A stretch of DNA of 64,000 nucleotides from Legionella adelaidensis (GTDB lineage: Bacteria > Pseudomonadota > Gammaproteobacteria > Legionellales > Legionellaceae), in the NCBI RefSeq assembly GCF_900637865.1, contig NZ_LR134418.1, positions 62,001 through 126,000 of the forward strand, written 5' to 3'. A program made the position numbers and the translations under genes. The notes beneath the pieces are model-generated. The model had not been told where the DNA came from and ran no database searches. It was given only the letters and a program-made list of their open reading frames with translations. Within the stretch, counting starts at the first letter, position 1; each line of letters starts with the position of its first letter. Shown here piece by piece: positions 54,276 to 62,677 of the stretch.

Positions 54276-55189
54276 GCGAAGTAGTGGCCATACTCTTTTA
54301 ATTGTTGGGCTGTTAGAAGAAACACTCCATGCCCCCCTTTTTCAAAGTCCAACCATGTGAACAGAACTTGTGGATATTTAGCGATAAGAGCCTCTTCGCT
54401 ATTTCCTACTTCGACAACCAAAATACCTTCATCATTTAAATAGTTAACAGCATTTTTTAAAATCTGATCGACAATTGCCAATCCTTTCCCTTTCGCTTCC
54501 AAAGCAAGACGGGGTTCATGCAAATATTCTTGCGGTAATATTTGCATTTCATCCTGGCTCACATAGGGAGGGTTACTAACGATTAAATCGTATTTTTTTG
54601 GAGGAACATTTGTAAAACAATCAGATTGTATCAAATGAACGGTTTCTTCAACCCCATGCATTTCACAATTGATTTTGGCCACTTTTAAGGCATCTGCCGA
54701 GATGTCTACTGCATCAACCATCGCTTCCGGGAAAGCATGGGAACAGGCAATAGCAATACAACCGCTGCCGGTGCAAAGATCTAATATATTTTTTACATCT
54801 TTTTCAATCCAAGGTAAAAAATACTGTTTAATTAACTCAGCAATAGGCGATCTGGGAATGAGCACTCTTTTGTCAACGTAAAAAGGTAAATCGCAAAAAT
54901 AGGCTCTATTCGTTATATACGGCACAGGAATACGCTCAATGATTCTCTGTTCCAGCCGATTACACAAAAGGTTTTTCTCTTCTGTTGTTAAGACGCTTTG
55001 CAAAAAAATCGGACCCAAATCGAAGGGTAAAAATAACGTTTCTAAAATCAAATGGAATAAATCATCATAGGCATTGTCCGTACCGTGACCAAAGTATATA
55101 TTTTGGGCGTTGGCTTTGGAAATTCCAAAACGTAGAAAATCAATTATGGTATTAAATGTCTTGGTTTCATTTGCAAATGCTCCCGCCAT
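54272..55189 (-). CDS. prmB: 50S ribosomal protein L3 N5-glutamine methyltransferase
   Basis: SAM-dependent methylation of the L3 glutamine. The 305-aa protein has an N-terminal helical domain, [32 protein letters not shown], the SAM site [11 protein letters not shown] and the catalytic NPPYV motif ([11 protein letters not shown]). prmB is next to aroC and opposite smrB (56574) as in E. coli, which supports PrmB over PrmC. RBS AAAGGA. It is 12 bases downstream of an MFS gene. Confidence 0.95.
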   Translation of the reverse strand: MAGAFANETKTFNTIIDFLRFGISKANAQNIYFGHGTDNAYDDLFHLILETLFLPFDLGPIFLQSVLTTEEKNLLCNRLEQRIIERIPVPYITNRAYFCDLPFYVDKRVLIPRSPIAELIKQYFLPWIEKDVKNILDLCTGSGCIAIACSHAFPEAMVDAVDISADALKVAKINCEMHGVEETVHLIQSDCFTNVPPKKYDLIVSNPPYVSQDEMQILPQEYLHEPRLALEAKGKGLAIVDQILKNAVNYLNDEGILVVEVGNSEEALIAKYPQVLFTWLDFEKGGHGVFLLTAQQLKEYGHYFA

Positions 55190-55201
55190 TTTTTAATTCC
55201 T

Positions 55202-56461
55202 TTAAGATTCAGAATAAGTTAATTTGGGTTTACCTGTTATTTTAAATAACACCAGAAAAACAGCACTTAGTGCTAATCCCCCACAGGCTAACAACATAGG
55301 CAGTATGGCGCCAATTTGAGCAATTAGCCCTGTAAAAATAGAAGTTAACCCAAAGCAAAGAGCCATAATGGAGCCAGTAACTCCCATTACCCATCCTTGT
55401 TCTTTGTCTCCCACCTGGTCAGAAAAGATAGTTAACAAAACCGAATATGCAACGGATAGACTAATGCCAATAAGAAGGGTAGCTACCCAAGCCACCCATT
55501 GCTCTTTAGACAAGAGAGTTACCAAAACTAATAACGCAGTAGCCAATAAGCCATTAATTACTACATTAACATGAGAGTAACGCTGCGTTGCCCAATTTAC
55601 AACATAACCACAACCTAAGCTAAATCCTAAACCCATAACCGCCAGGAAAAAAGAATTCAGCATTGCGGAATAGTGGTAAACCTCTAATAAATAGAGAGAG
55701 ATAAACGAAAAATAATTAGACCAACCGAAAATCATAATTAATAGTACAATCGAATACTTCTTAATACCTGGATGCTTAAATGCTGAAATAAAAATATGTA
55801 CTGCATGATGCCATTTAATTTTTATTTTTGTTTCATTACCTTTGGCAAAAGTTTCTTCAAATGACCAATGCAATAAGAACGCATTTAACAAAGACAATAG
55901 AGCTGCAAAATACATTGGCGTATCAAAATTAAACCAGGAAACTAATTGAGAATTGGAAAGCAACCCACCAAAAATAGGTCCAAATACAAACCCCAAGGAG
56001 ACCGCGAGTAAAATAAATCCAATATTACGGGCTTTATTTTCTTCAGTACTTACGTCTACGATAGCAGCTTGAGCAATCGGTTGGCTCCCGGCAGTAAAGC
56101 CGGCGATAATACGTCCGAGGAGAAGAAAACTAAAGCTGTGAAATAACACCGCAATGGCGGATAAGAAATATCCTATAAACGACCCAATTAAACAAATCAT
56201 TAACGAGCGTTTCCTACCAATATTGTCGGATAAATCCCCTAAAATAGCAGCTCCGAAAAACCAGCAAATCATAAAGATGCCGATAGTTAACCCATATAAA
56301 AAATCGCGGGTATTGATACTCATATCAACCGGTAAAAAACCCGCTTGAGGCTCGATTAAAATGGAATTTAGAATAGGGAAAAGCAAGCCTAATCCCATCC
56401 CATCAATGAATAATACTAAAAATAATGGCAACAGAGACGCGAGGGATTTTTGCGACTTCAT
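55202..56461 (-). CDS. MFS transporter (TetA/drug-efflux-like)
   Basis: 419-aa major-facilitator transporter with twelve hydrophobic segments. Motif A is present as GDLSDNIGRKRSLM between TM2 and TM3. Motif C-like segment LGFVFGPIFGGLLS (TM5) indicates the antiporter/efflux group (DHA1). Substrate cannot be named. The gene is followed by prmB after 12 bases, so MFS-prmB-aroC may be one transcript. Confidence 0.88.
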   Translation of the reverse strand: MKSQKSLASLLPLFLVLFIDGMGLGLLFPILNSILIEPQAGFLPVDMSINTRDFLYGLTIGIFMICWFFGAAILGDLSDNIGRKRSLMICLIGSFIGYFLSAIAVLFHSFSFLLLGRIIAGFTAGSQPIAQAAIVDVSTEENKARNIGFILLAVSLGFVFGPIFGGLLSNSQLVSWFNFDTPMYFAALLSLLNAFLLHWSFEETFAKGNETKIKIKWHHAVHIFISAFKHPGIKKYSIVLLIMIFGWSNYFSFISLYLLEVYHYSAMLNSFFLAVMGLGFSLGCGYVVNWATQRYSHVNVVINGLLATALLVLVTLLSKEQWVAWVATLLIGISLSVAYSVLLTIFSDQVGDKEQGWVMGVTGSIMALCFGLTSIFTGLIAQIGAILPMLLACGGLALSAVFLVLFKITGKPKLTYSES

Positions 56462-56573
56462 ATAGAAACCTTATGAAAAAATTTTAAAAGAAAAAGGGGA
56501 CTATTTTAGCATATTTTTAAATATGGAACAGAGAAGGGTTATACTTAAATAAATTGTTTTATCCGTAATAAAT

Positions 56574-57086
56574 ATGGCAAATGAAGTATCTGATGAAGAT
56601 AAAAAACTCTTCCGTAGCACCGTAGCGAATTTAAAAATACCAAATAAAGAAGACTCTACTGGAAAACCCGATGTAATCCCTAAGCCTGATATTTCCAGAA
56701 AATATGGACTCAGCCACACTATTTTTGAAGAAGTTGGCCCTGAAACAATTTTAAGCTATTGCGAACCAGATATACCTGCTAATCGTTTTCAAGAATTGAA
56801 ATCAGGCAAAATCAAATGGGAAGCAAAGATGGATTTACACGGCGTTCGTTTTGAAACAGCCGCCGACACATTATGCCATTTGATTGAAGCGTATAGTGAT
56901 ATGAATAAGCGCTTGATTCTGGTTATTCATGGTAAAGGGGGTCGACATGGCGATCTCCCCTTGCTAAAAAATTATGTCAATCAATGGTTACGGCAACTTC
57001 CCCAAGTCATTGCTTTTCATAGTGCTTTACCACGTGATGGAGGCACGGGGGCTTTATATGTGTTATTGAGGAAAAATAGAAAATAG
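56574..57086 (+). CDS. smrB: Smr-domain ribosome rescue factor SmrB
   Basis: 170-aa protein with a helical N-terminal part and a C-terminal Smr domain: MDLHGVRFETAADTLCHLIEAY, LILVIHGKGGRHGDLPLLKNYVNQWLRQLPQVIAFHSALPRDGGTGALYVLLRK. DLHG and HGKGG hold the nuclease residues. E. coli SmrB (183 aa) cleaves mRNA between collided ribosomes. It is divergent from MFS-prmB-aroC, the same context as E. coli smrB-prmB. Start ATG 56574; RBS weak. Confidence 0.92.
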   Translation: MANEVSDEDKKLFRSTVANLKIPNKEDSTGKPDVIPKPDISRKYGLSHTIFEEVGPETILSYCEPDIPANRFQELKSGKIKWEAKMDLHGVRFETAADTLCHLIEAYSDMNKRLILVIHGKGGRHGDLPLLKNYVNQWLRQLPQVIAFHSALPRDGGTGALYVLLRKNRK

Positions 57087-57249
57087 CTGTACGTAACGAG
57101 GAGTAGCTTAATGCAGCGCTAGCGAAATCAATGCTACCTCTTCACTTAGTCACACGAAGAGAGTAATTAGTGATTACAGATAGCATGAGAACATTGAATT
57201 TCTCTAGATAAACCCTTACCATTTGCACTAAATAATCAGCCTTATTATT

Positions 57250-57879
57250 ATGAGTAAAAAAGTTATCATCATTGGGATTGCCGGCCCTTCTGCCTCCGGT
57301 AAAAGTCTGTTAGCCAATACCATTGTTAATGAACTTGGCTCTGATCAAGTAGTAGTTATTTCCGAGGATTCCTATTATAAAGATAATAGCCATTTACCTA
57401 TGGCGGAAAGAGAAAAAATTAATTTTGATCACCCTGATGCTTTTGACCATGCTTTGCTTTGTGAGCATTTAAAACAATTGCAGCGCGGCCACTCTATCGA
57501 AGTACCAATATATTCCCACTCCAAACATATTAGGATGCCAGAAACCCGTACGGTGGGTGGGCATGCAATTATTGTATTAGAAGGGATCCTGCTTTTTAGT
57601 GATAAAACATTACGGGAGTTAATGGATATTCGTATCTTTATGTCCGCTCCTTTGGATGTGTGCCTAAGCCGCCGGTTGATGCGTGATGTTGTGGAGCGAA
57701 ACCGTTCTTTCGAATCAGTATTGCACCAATATGAGACAACGGTTAGACCTATGTATTTACAATTTATTGAACCGTCCAGCCGATACGCAGATATAATTGT
57801 TCCTCGCGGAGGTGAGAATCGGATTGCCATTGACATGATTCAAGCCAAAATGCGTGAACTATTAGCTTCACATAAATGA
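57250..57879 (+). CDS. udk: Uridine kinase
   Basis: Pyrimidine salvage kinase for uridine and cytidine. The 209-aa protein has the P-loop [37 protein letters not shown], and EGILLFSD plus the [15 protein letters not shown] [14 protein letters not shown] segment. Length matches E. coli Udk (213). fabI starts 11 bases after its stop, with the RBS inside the gap. Confidence 0.95.
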   Translation: MSKKVIIIGIAGPSASGKSLLANTIVNELGSDQVVVISEDSYYKDNSHLPMAEREKINFDHPDAFDHALLCEHLKQLQRGHSIEVPIYSHSKHIRMPETRTVGGHAIIVLEGILLFSDKTLRELMDIRIFMSAPLDVCLSRRLMRDVVERNRSFESVLHQYETTVRPMYLQFIEPSSRYADIIVPRGGENRIAIDMIQAKMRELLASHK

Positions 57880-57890
57880 GGAGACCTATT

Positions 57891-58679
57891 GTGGGATTTT
57901 TAAGCGGAAAAAAAGCACTAATCGTAGGCTTGGCGAGTAATCGTTCCATTGCCTATGGAATTGCTAAGGCTTTTCATGAGCAAGGTGCTGAGTTAGCTTT
58001 TACTTATCAAAATGAAAAATTAAAAGAACGTGTTGAGAACATGGCGGCAGAATTTGGATCCCGTTTAACTTTTCCTTGTGATGTAGCCAGCGATCTAGAA
58101 ATTCAATCGGTATTTGAGCAGTTAGGCAGTAAATGGAATAAACTCGATATAGTCATCCATTCTGTCGCTTTTGCACCCCAAGATCAAATTGGTGGGGATT
58201 ATGTAGAAAACGCTTCCCGTGAAGGCTTTCGTATTGCCCACGACATCAGCGCTTATAGTTTAGTGGCTCTGGCAAAAGCAGCTTTACCATTAATGAAAGA
58301 TACCAAGGGCTCCTTGCTTACCCTTAGTTATTATGGAGCAGAAAAAGCCGTCCCAAATTACAATGTTATGGGTATTGCAAAAGCCAGTTTAGAAGCGGCT
58401 GTGCGCTATTTAGCAGCAAGCTTGGGACCCAAAGGGTTGCGTATTAACGCCATTTCTGCAGGACCAATAAAAACATTAGCAGCAGCTGGGATTAAAGATT
58501 TTCGTAAAATACAAGCAGCCTATGCAAATATTACCCCATTAAAACGCAATATTACCGCCGAGGAAGTAGGTAATGCAGCAGCGTTTCTTTGCTCTGACTT
58601 GGCTTCAGGAATTACCGGGGAAGTAGTGCATGTCGATGCAGGCTATCACGCGGTGTCCAATGTGGATTTAGATGAGTGA
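57891..58679 (+). CDS. fabI: Enoyl-[acyl-carrier-protein] reductase FabI
   Basis: NADH-dependent last step of each fatty acid elongation cycle. The 262-aa protein begins [23 protein letters not shown] with the FabI-type NAD site and has Tyr/Lys of the active site in [23 protein letters not shown] (Y-x6-K), plus [16 protein letters not shown]. The start is GTG 57891 behind GAGGAGACC, fixed by the conserved GFLSGK; an upstream ATG overlaps udk. A bidirectional terminator follows. Confidence 0.96.
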   Translation: MGFLSGKKALIVGLASNRSIAYGIAKAFHEQGAELAFTYQNEKLKERVENMAAEFGSRLTFPCDVASDLEIQSVFEQLGSKWNKLDIVIHSVAFAPQDQIGGDYVENASREGFRIAHDISAYSLVALAKAALPLMKDTKGSLLTLSYYGAEKAVPNYNVMGIAKASLEAAVRYLAASLGPKGLRINAISAGPIKTLAAAGIKDFRKIQAAYANITPLKRNITAEEVGNAAAFLCSDLASGITGEVVHVDAGYHAVSNVDLDE

Positions 58680-58710
58680 TAATTAACTCGATACTTTTTT
58701 CTAAATAAAT

Positions 58711-58736
58711 AAAAATCCCCCTAATGGGGGATTTTT
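58711..58736. terminator. Bidirectional terminator between fabI and the membrane orphan
   Basis: AAAAATCCCCC-taat-GGGGGATTTTT, with A- and T-runs on both sides; ends both converging genes. Confidence 0.9.
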
Positions 58737-58744
58737 ATTCAAAC

Positions 58745-59920
58745 TTATATGCCGAAACGCGAATCCGCAGGAGGCGCGGAGGGTACAGAATAGGGATTAT
58801 ATGCTGGCGGTTGCCCATATGCAGCAGGGTAAGCCGTGTAGCTGGAGACAACATCATATTTACGGCAGTCAAAGGATAAATCGCCTACTTTCACTTCATC
58901 TAAATCCCCTGATTTCAGCTTACGAATAGTATCCATATTTTTTTTTGTAACCTGAGTACGCCAGCTCCACAAACGGTGCATAGGTTGCTCTTCAGACATC
59001 TCTGCGCGCAGGGCAATTATTGCCAATTTTACTGCCACCGGGTTTATTCTTTTTTCTTCGAGAGCCTCTTCTTGTGATGGTGAAATTATATAACGATACG
59101 GATCGTTAGCATCCAATGCATCAGGGTTGCTATTTTTTAGCATTTTTTGTTGGATAAGGGTAAATATAAAGGTTGCGGCTGCGGTGCCTAGAATGCTACA
59201 ACAAACAACTCCAAACATAGCAGCACTTAAGGGGTTTGCCATTCCGAGGCTAATTGCCAAGGTCGAAAGCGGAGAAGTCAGGAAGGCAGAACAAAACCAA
59301 GAGGAGGCAAACGCAAAAGCCGCCATACTACACATAGAGGTTGCCGCCTGAAACCAACCCTCATTATAGGTAAATCGCTCCATATTATGCGATATCTCTT
59401 TAAGAAGATAATAAACTGCAATCCCCGTAGCAGCTACCGCAAATAATACGAGCCCAAGGATTGCCAAGCTCGCAAACATATCATTTTTTTTCTTATCGTC
59501 ATTCGAAGTATTACTAGATCGATCTATCACTACTACAGGAGGATAATAAGGAATAGGACGAGGGGTAAAAAAAATAAAATCATCCCAACGTGATAAAGAA
59601 GATTGATAATAATTATTTATTTGTACTGACGATGTCACAGGTTGGTAGGAGAGCATGGAAGAAGGCATAGTCTCTTCTTTAAGCGTTCTTCCAGCTGGAG
59701 TCGCTTTGGCAAATACTTCAACTGCATTATATAAATTGGCATATTCCGTCTCTTTTATGCCAGGAAATCTACGCTCTCCAAGCAGTGTATTTACCGCTGC
59801 AAAGAGCTCCTGCCTGATTTGCCAGTACTCGTTAATACCTCTCTCTCTACAATATTGATAATGGCGTAATAAGCCATAATACAGATCTTTATATTGCTTA
59901 TCGGTTAATTTCCCAGCCAT
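58745..59920 (-). CDS. Multi-helix membrane orphan with Pro-rich PPAY tail (effector candidate)
   Basis: 391-aa protein I do not recognise. It has a helical soluble N-terminus (about 1-100, KDLYYGLLRHYQYCRERGINEYWQIRQELFAAVNTLLG), a linker, four hydrophobic helices (about 150-260), a second soluble stretch, and a Tyr/Pro/Ala tail with PPAY (AAYGQPPAYNPYSVPSAPP). No signal peptide. RBS CTAGGAG is strong. Such effector-like architecture next to core genes (fabI, ppiD) is common in Legionella. Equally it could be an envelope protein of unknown function. Confidence 0.65.
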   Translation of the reverse strand: MAGKLTDKQYKDLYYGLLRHYQYCRERGINEYWQIRQELFAAVNTLLGERRFPGIKETEYANLYNAVEVFAKATPAGRTLKEETMPSSMLSYQPVTSSVQINNYYQSSLSRWDDFIFFTPRPIPYYPPVVVIDRSSNTSNDDKKKNDMFASLAILGLVLFAVAATGIAVYYLLKEISHNMERFTYNEGWFQAATSMCSMAAFAFASSWFCSAFLTSPLSTLAISLGMANPLSAAMFGVVCCSILGTAAATFIFTLIQQKMLKNSNPDALDANDPYRYIISPSQEEALEEKRINPVAVKLAIIALRAEMSEEQPMHRLWSWRTQVTKKNMDTIRKLKSGDLDEVKVGDLSFDCRKYDVVSSYTAYPAAYGQPPAYNPYSVPSAPPADSRFGI

Positions 59921-59991
59921 TGTTACTCCTAGAGTTAAAACGTTGTGCAGATTGTACTATTTGACTATTATTTTTTCAAGTATGGAAGAAA

Positions 59992-60058
59992 GTAGGTTGG
60001 GCCGTCAGGCCCAACAAGAGATGGTGAACAGATTGTTGGGCCTGGCGGCCCAACCTAC
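59992..60058. repeat. Double GTAGGTTGGGCC palindrome
   Basis: GTAGGTTGGGCCGTCAGGCC and GGCGGCCCAACCTAC arms, each also palindromic in itself (GTTGGGCC..GGCCCAAC), symmetric over ~67 bp. It lies upstream of the membrane orphan gene and downstream of ppiD. Confidence 0.75.
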
Positions 60059-60078
60059 GTAAATCAGAGAAAAACAGC

Positions 60079-61959
60079 TTATGGCTTATCTATCTTCGCC
60101 TTGGCAATCAACGAATGAATGTACAAGTCATAATCTAAAATACCGTATGTAGCTTCAATTTGCTGAGTAATACTCGCTTTTTGCTCATCATCCAGATTTT
60201 CTACCTGGCCATCATTAATTTGTCTTAATTGAACGATAACATAATCACCGTTATCCAAATTACTGCCGGCAGTTTCCCCTGCTCTTGGCAAATTGAATGC
60301 AAGTTCGTTTATCATTTCAATCTCATGGTCTACTCCCTCTCGGGACGACTTAGTAACTTCTCGCCACTGTAAATTATTTTCTGCAATAATTTTTTCGCGG
60401 GTAGCAGGGTCATTTCCAGCTTTAAGCCATTCTTCTCCCACTTTTTTAGCAGCTAAAGCAGCTTTTTGCTTGGCAAGCAGATCGAAGATAGCAGCGTTTA
60501 CTTCGGGAAGACTTTTTTCTGTAACGGGAACATGTCGGTTAACCCGTAAAACCACAACGTTATCATTATCAACTTGAATAGGTGCGCTATTATTGCCCAT
60601 TTCTAAAACATCTTGACTGAAAGCTGCATTAATAACTTGCTTGTTCTTTGTAAACTCGTTTTCCCCGCCCTCACGTGAAAAAGGCTGTGAATGCTCTATG
60701 ATGAGATTTAAAGCTTCAGCTACAGGTGTTAAAGAGTCAGGAGATTGATAGCTAAGATCAGCCATTTGCTCTAGAGCTTGTGAATATTGTGTTTGCGCAA
60801 GCTCATTCAAAAGCTCATCTTTAATTTGATCTTGCACTTCTGCCAAAGGTTTAACAACAGCCGGCTTATAATCCACTACTTTAAAAATTTCATAACCATG
60901 TTGCGACTTAACAGGGGTCGAAATCTCGCCAGGCTTGGTTAAATCCAGTAAAACTTTGTCAAATTCAGATTGTCCAGCAGTAATCCAAGGAAGAATACCT
61001 TTATTTCGTGCAGATATTTTGTCATCAGACAATGCTAAAACTTTTTCCTCAAAAACGCCGGGGTCTTTTTGTAATTCTTCAAAGACCTTATCCGCTTTTT
61101 CTTTTGCCTTTGCTTGCTCTTCAGGCGAAGCATTAACAGGCGTGGAAAATAATATATGCGCCACTTGCCATTGTGCAGGGGTTAAGTAGTTGCTTTGATT
61201 TTCCTCATAGTAGCGATTAATTTGTTCGTCCGTAACCGAAAGTTTTGCTCTCAAGCCTTGCATAGACAAACTTACATAATCAACGCTCACCATTTCAGGG
61301 GTTAAAAATTCCTGTTTGTTTTTAACATAATAATCTTTAATTTCTTCTTCACTCACCGACACTTGTTTAATGAATGGAAAAGCAGGAATAGTCAGGTAAC
61401 TATAATCTCTTGTTTGCAAATACAATCTAACAAATCGTTTAATTTCCGAGGGTAAAGCGAAAGCCGTGCCGATAAATGCAAAACGTTGCTGGTTAAGCAG
61501 CATGCCCTGCTGGATTTCTTTTTGAAAAGTTTCCGGCGTATAAAAAGCGCCACTTAGTGCTTGCTGATAACGATCTGCAGAGAAATGCCCATCTTCTTGG
61601 AACTGCGGAATACCAAAAATAGCAGCGTCGGCTTGATTAGGACTCACTTCAAAGCCATTAGCACGCGCAGCTTGCAGACTCACGGTTGTGGCAACCATAT
61701 TATCAAGAACCTGGTTTTTTAAGTTGTTCTCATTGGCAGCCGTAATTTGTGCGGGATCACGCATTTGGCGAGTGCGTCGGTACTGCAATTCAAAAGAATC
61801 TTTGGATATAGCCTGGCCATTTACCTCAATTTGGGTATTGGAGTTTTGGCGAGATTGCATATAGTAATCAATACCGAATAACGTAAACGTGACTGCGATT
61901 AGTATTATTACTACCCAAGCCACAACACCTTGAATACGTTCATTTAACTTCTGCAACAT
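60079..61959 (-). CDS. ppiD: Periplasmic folding chaperone PpiD (SurA_N/parvulin-type)
   Basis: Inner-membrane-anchored chaperone and PPIase-like protein near the Sec translocon. The 626-aa product has a cytoplasmic start, a TM helix (LNERIQGVVAWVVIILIAVTFTLFGIDYYM), a SurA_N_3 domain (about 37-200), a parvulin domain (about 235-335, WQVAHILFSTP ... LSDDKISARNKGILPWI, STPVKSQHGYEIFKV) and a C-terminal helical region. I chose ATG 61959 (MLQKLNERIQG, as in E. coli MMDSLRTAAN-type starts); an upstream GTG/ATG adds 29 residues from leader DNA. It follows the lon-hupB-tRNA block as in many gammaproteobacteria. Confidence 0.93.
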   Translation of the reverse strand: MLQKLNERIQGVVAWVVIILIAVTFTLFGIDYYMQSRQNSNTQIEVNGQAISKDSFELQYRRTRQMRDPAQITAANENNLKNQVLDNMVATTVSLQAARANGFEVSPNQADAAIFGIPQFQEDGHFSADRYQQALSGAFYTPETFQKEIQQGMLLNQQRFAFIGTAFALPSEIKRFVRLYLQTRDYSYLTIPAFPFIKQVSVSEEEIKDYYVKNKQEFLTPEMVSVDYVSLSMQGLRAKLSVTDEQINRYYEENQSNYLTPAQWQVAHILFSTPVNASPEEQAKAKEKADKVFEELQKDPGVFEEKVLALSDDKISARNKGILPWITAGQSEFDKVLLDLTKPGEISTPVKSQHGYEIFKVVDYKPAVVKPLAEVQDQIKDELLNELAQTQYSQALEQMADLSYQSPDSLTPVAEALNLIIEHSQPFSREGGENEFTKNKQVINAAFSQDVLEMGNNSAPIQVDNDNVVVLRVNRHVPVTEKSLPEVNAAIFDLLAKQKAALAAKKVGEEWLKAGNDPATREKIIAENNLQWREVTKSSREGVDHEIEMINELAFNLPRAGETAGSNLDNGDYVIVQLRQINDGQVENLDDEQKASITQQIEATYGILDYDLYIHSLIAKAKIDKP

Positions 61960-62080
61960 ATGAGGAGTTCCATTTATTGATATACACTCTTTGGAGTCAT
62001 GTATTATATACGGTACGTATATAAAGTCGATTCCCTCAAATACCACATCTCCATTTGACGAGTATTGATTATCTTGGTAA

Positions 62081-62105
62081 AAAAAACGCGCCAGTTAGGC
62101 GCGCT
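62081..62105 (-). terminator. Terminator downstream of tRNA-Asp
   Basis: On the minus strand GCGCGCC-taact-GGCGCG then TTTTTTTT. Ends the tRNA-Val/Asp transcript before ppiD. Confidence 0.85.
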
Positions 62106-62111
62106 TTGTGC

Positions 62112-62188
62112 TGGCGGAGTGGACGGGACTCGAACCCGCGACCCCCGGCGTGACAGGCCGATATTCTAACCAGCTGAACTACCACTCC
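62112..62188 (-). tRNA. tRNA-Asp (anticodon GTC)
   Basis: GGAGTGGTAGTTCAGCTGGT start, anticodon loop CTGTCAC, T-loop TTCGAGT, CCA encoded. 77 nt. Confidence 0.97.
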
Positions 62189-62194
62189 AATTCA

Positions 62195-62270
62195 TGGTGG
62201 GTGCTGCAGGGATCGAACCTGCGACCCTCGCCTTGTAAGGGCGATGCTCTCCCAGCTGAGCTAAGCACCC
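62195..62270 (-). tRNA. tRNA-Val (anticodon TAC)
   Basis: GGGTGCTTAGCTCAGCTGGG start, anticodon loop CTTACAAG, T-loop TTCGATC, CCA encoded. 76 nt. Confidence 0.97.
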
Positions 62271-62276
62271 AGAAAA

Positions 62277-62552
62277 TTACTTCTGTACAGCTTCTTTTAG
62301 TTTTTTGCCAGCTCTAAACTTGGCAACACGTGAAGCTGGAATCTGAATAGCCTTTCCTGTCTGCGGATTACGTCCGGTACGCGCAGAGCGGTTACCAGTT
62401 GAGAAAGATCCGAATCCTGGTAAAACAACTTGATCGCCACGTTTCAGCACATCTGTAATAGTTGCCATAAATGTATCTAGCACTCTATTAGCATCTGCTT
62501 TTGTTACTCCTGAACCATTAGCGATGGCTTCAACCAATTCACTTTTATTCAT
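62277..62552 (-). CDS. hupB: DNA-binding protein HU-beta
   Basis: 91-aa nucleoid protein. It matches HU through NKSELVEAIANGSGVTKADANRVLDTFMATITDVL, GFGSFSTGNRSARTGRNPQTGKAIQIPASRVAKFRAGKKLKEAV; the RTGRNPQTG arm binds DNA. Start ATG 62552; an immediately preceding ATG at 62555 is an alternative of one residue. RBS AAGGGG. lon lies upstream and tRNA-Val downstream, the usual lon-hupB-(tRNA)-ppiD order. Confidence 0.96.
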   Translation of the reverse strand: MNKSELVEAIANGSGVTKADANRVLDTFMATITDVLKRGDQVVLPGFGSFSTGNRSARTGRNPQTGKAIQIPASRVAKFRAGKKLKEAVQK

Positions 62553-62677
62553 CATTTCCCCTTTGCTGATTATTCATCCTTTTCCGGAGCTGATTAAATC
62601 AGATTCATCCGCTCTAGTCAAGCTTGTTACTTCCTTGAGAGCCCGCCAGTAGCGGGCAACGACGAGAAATATACCCG

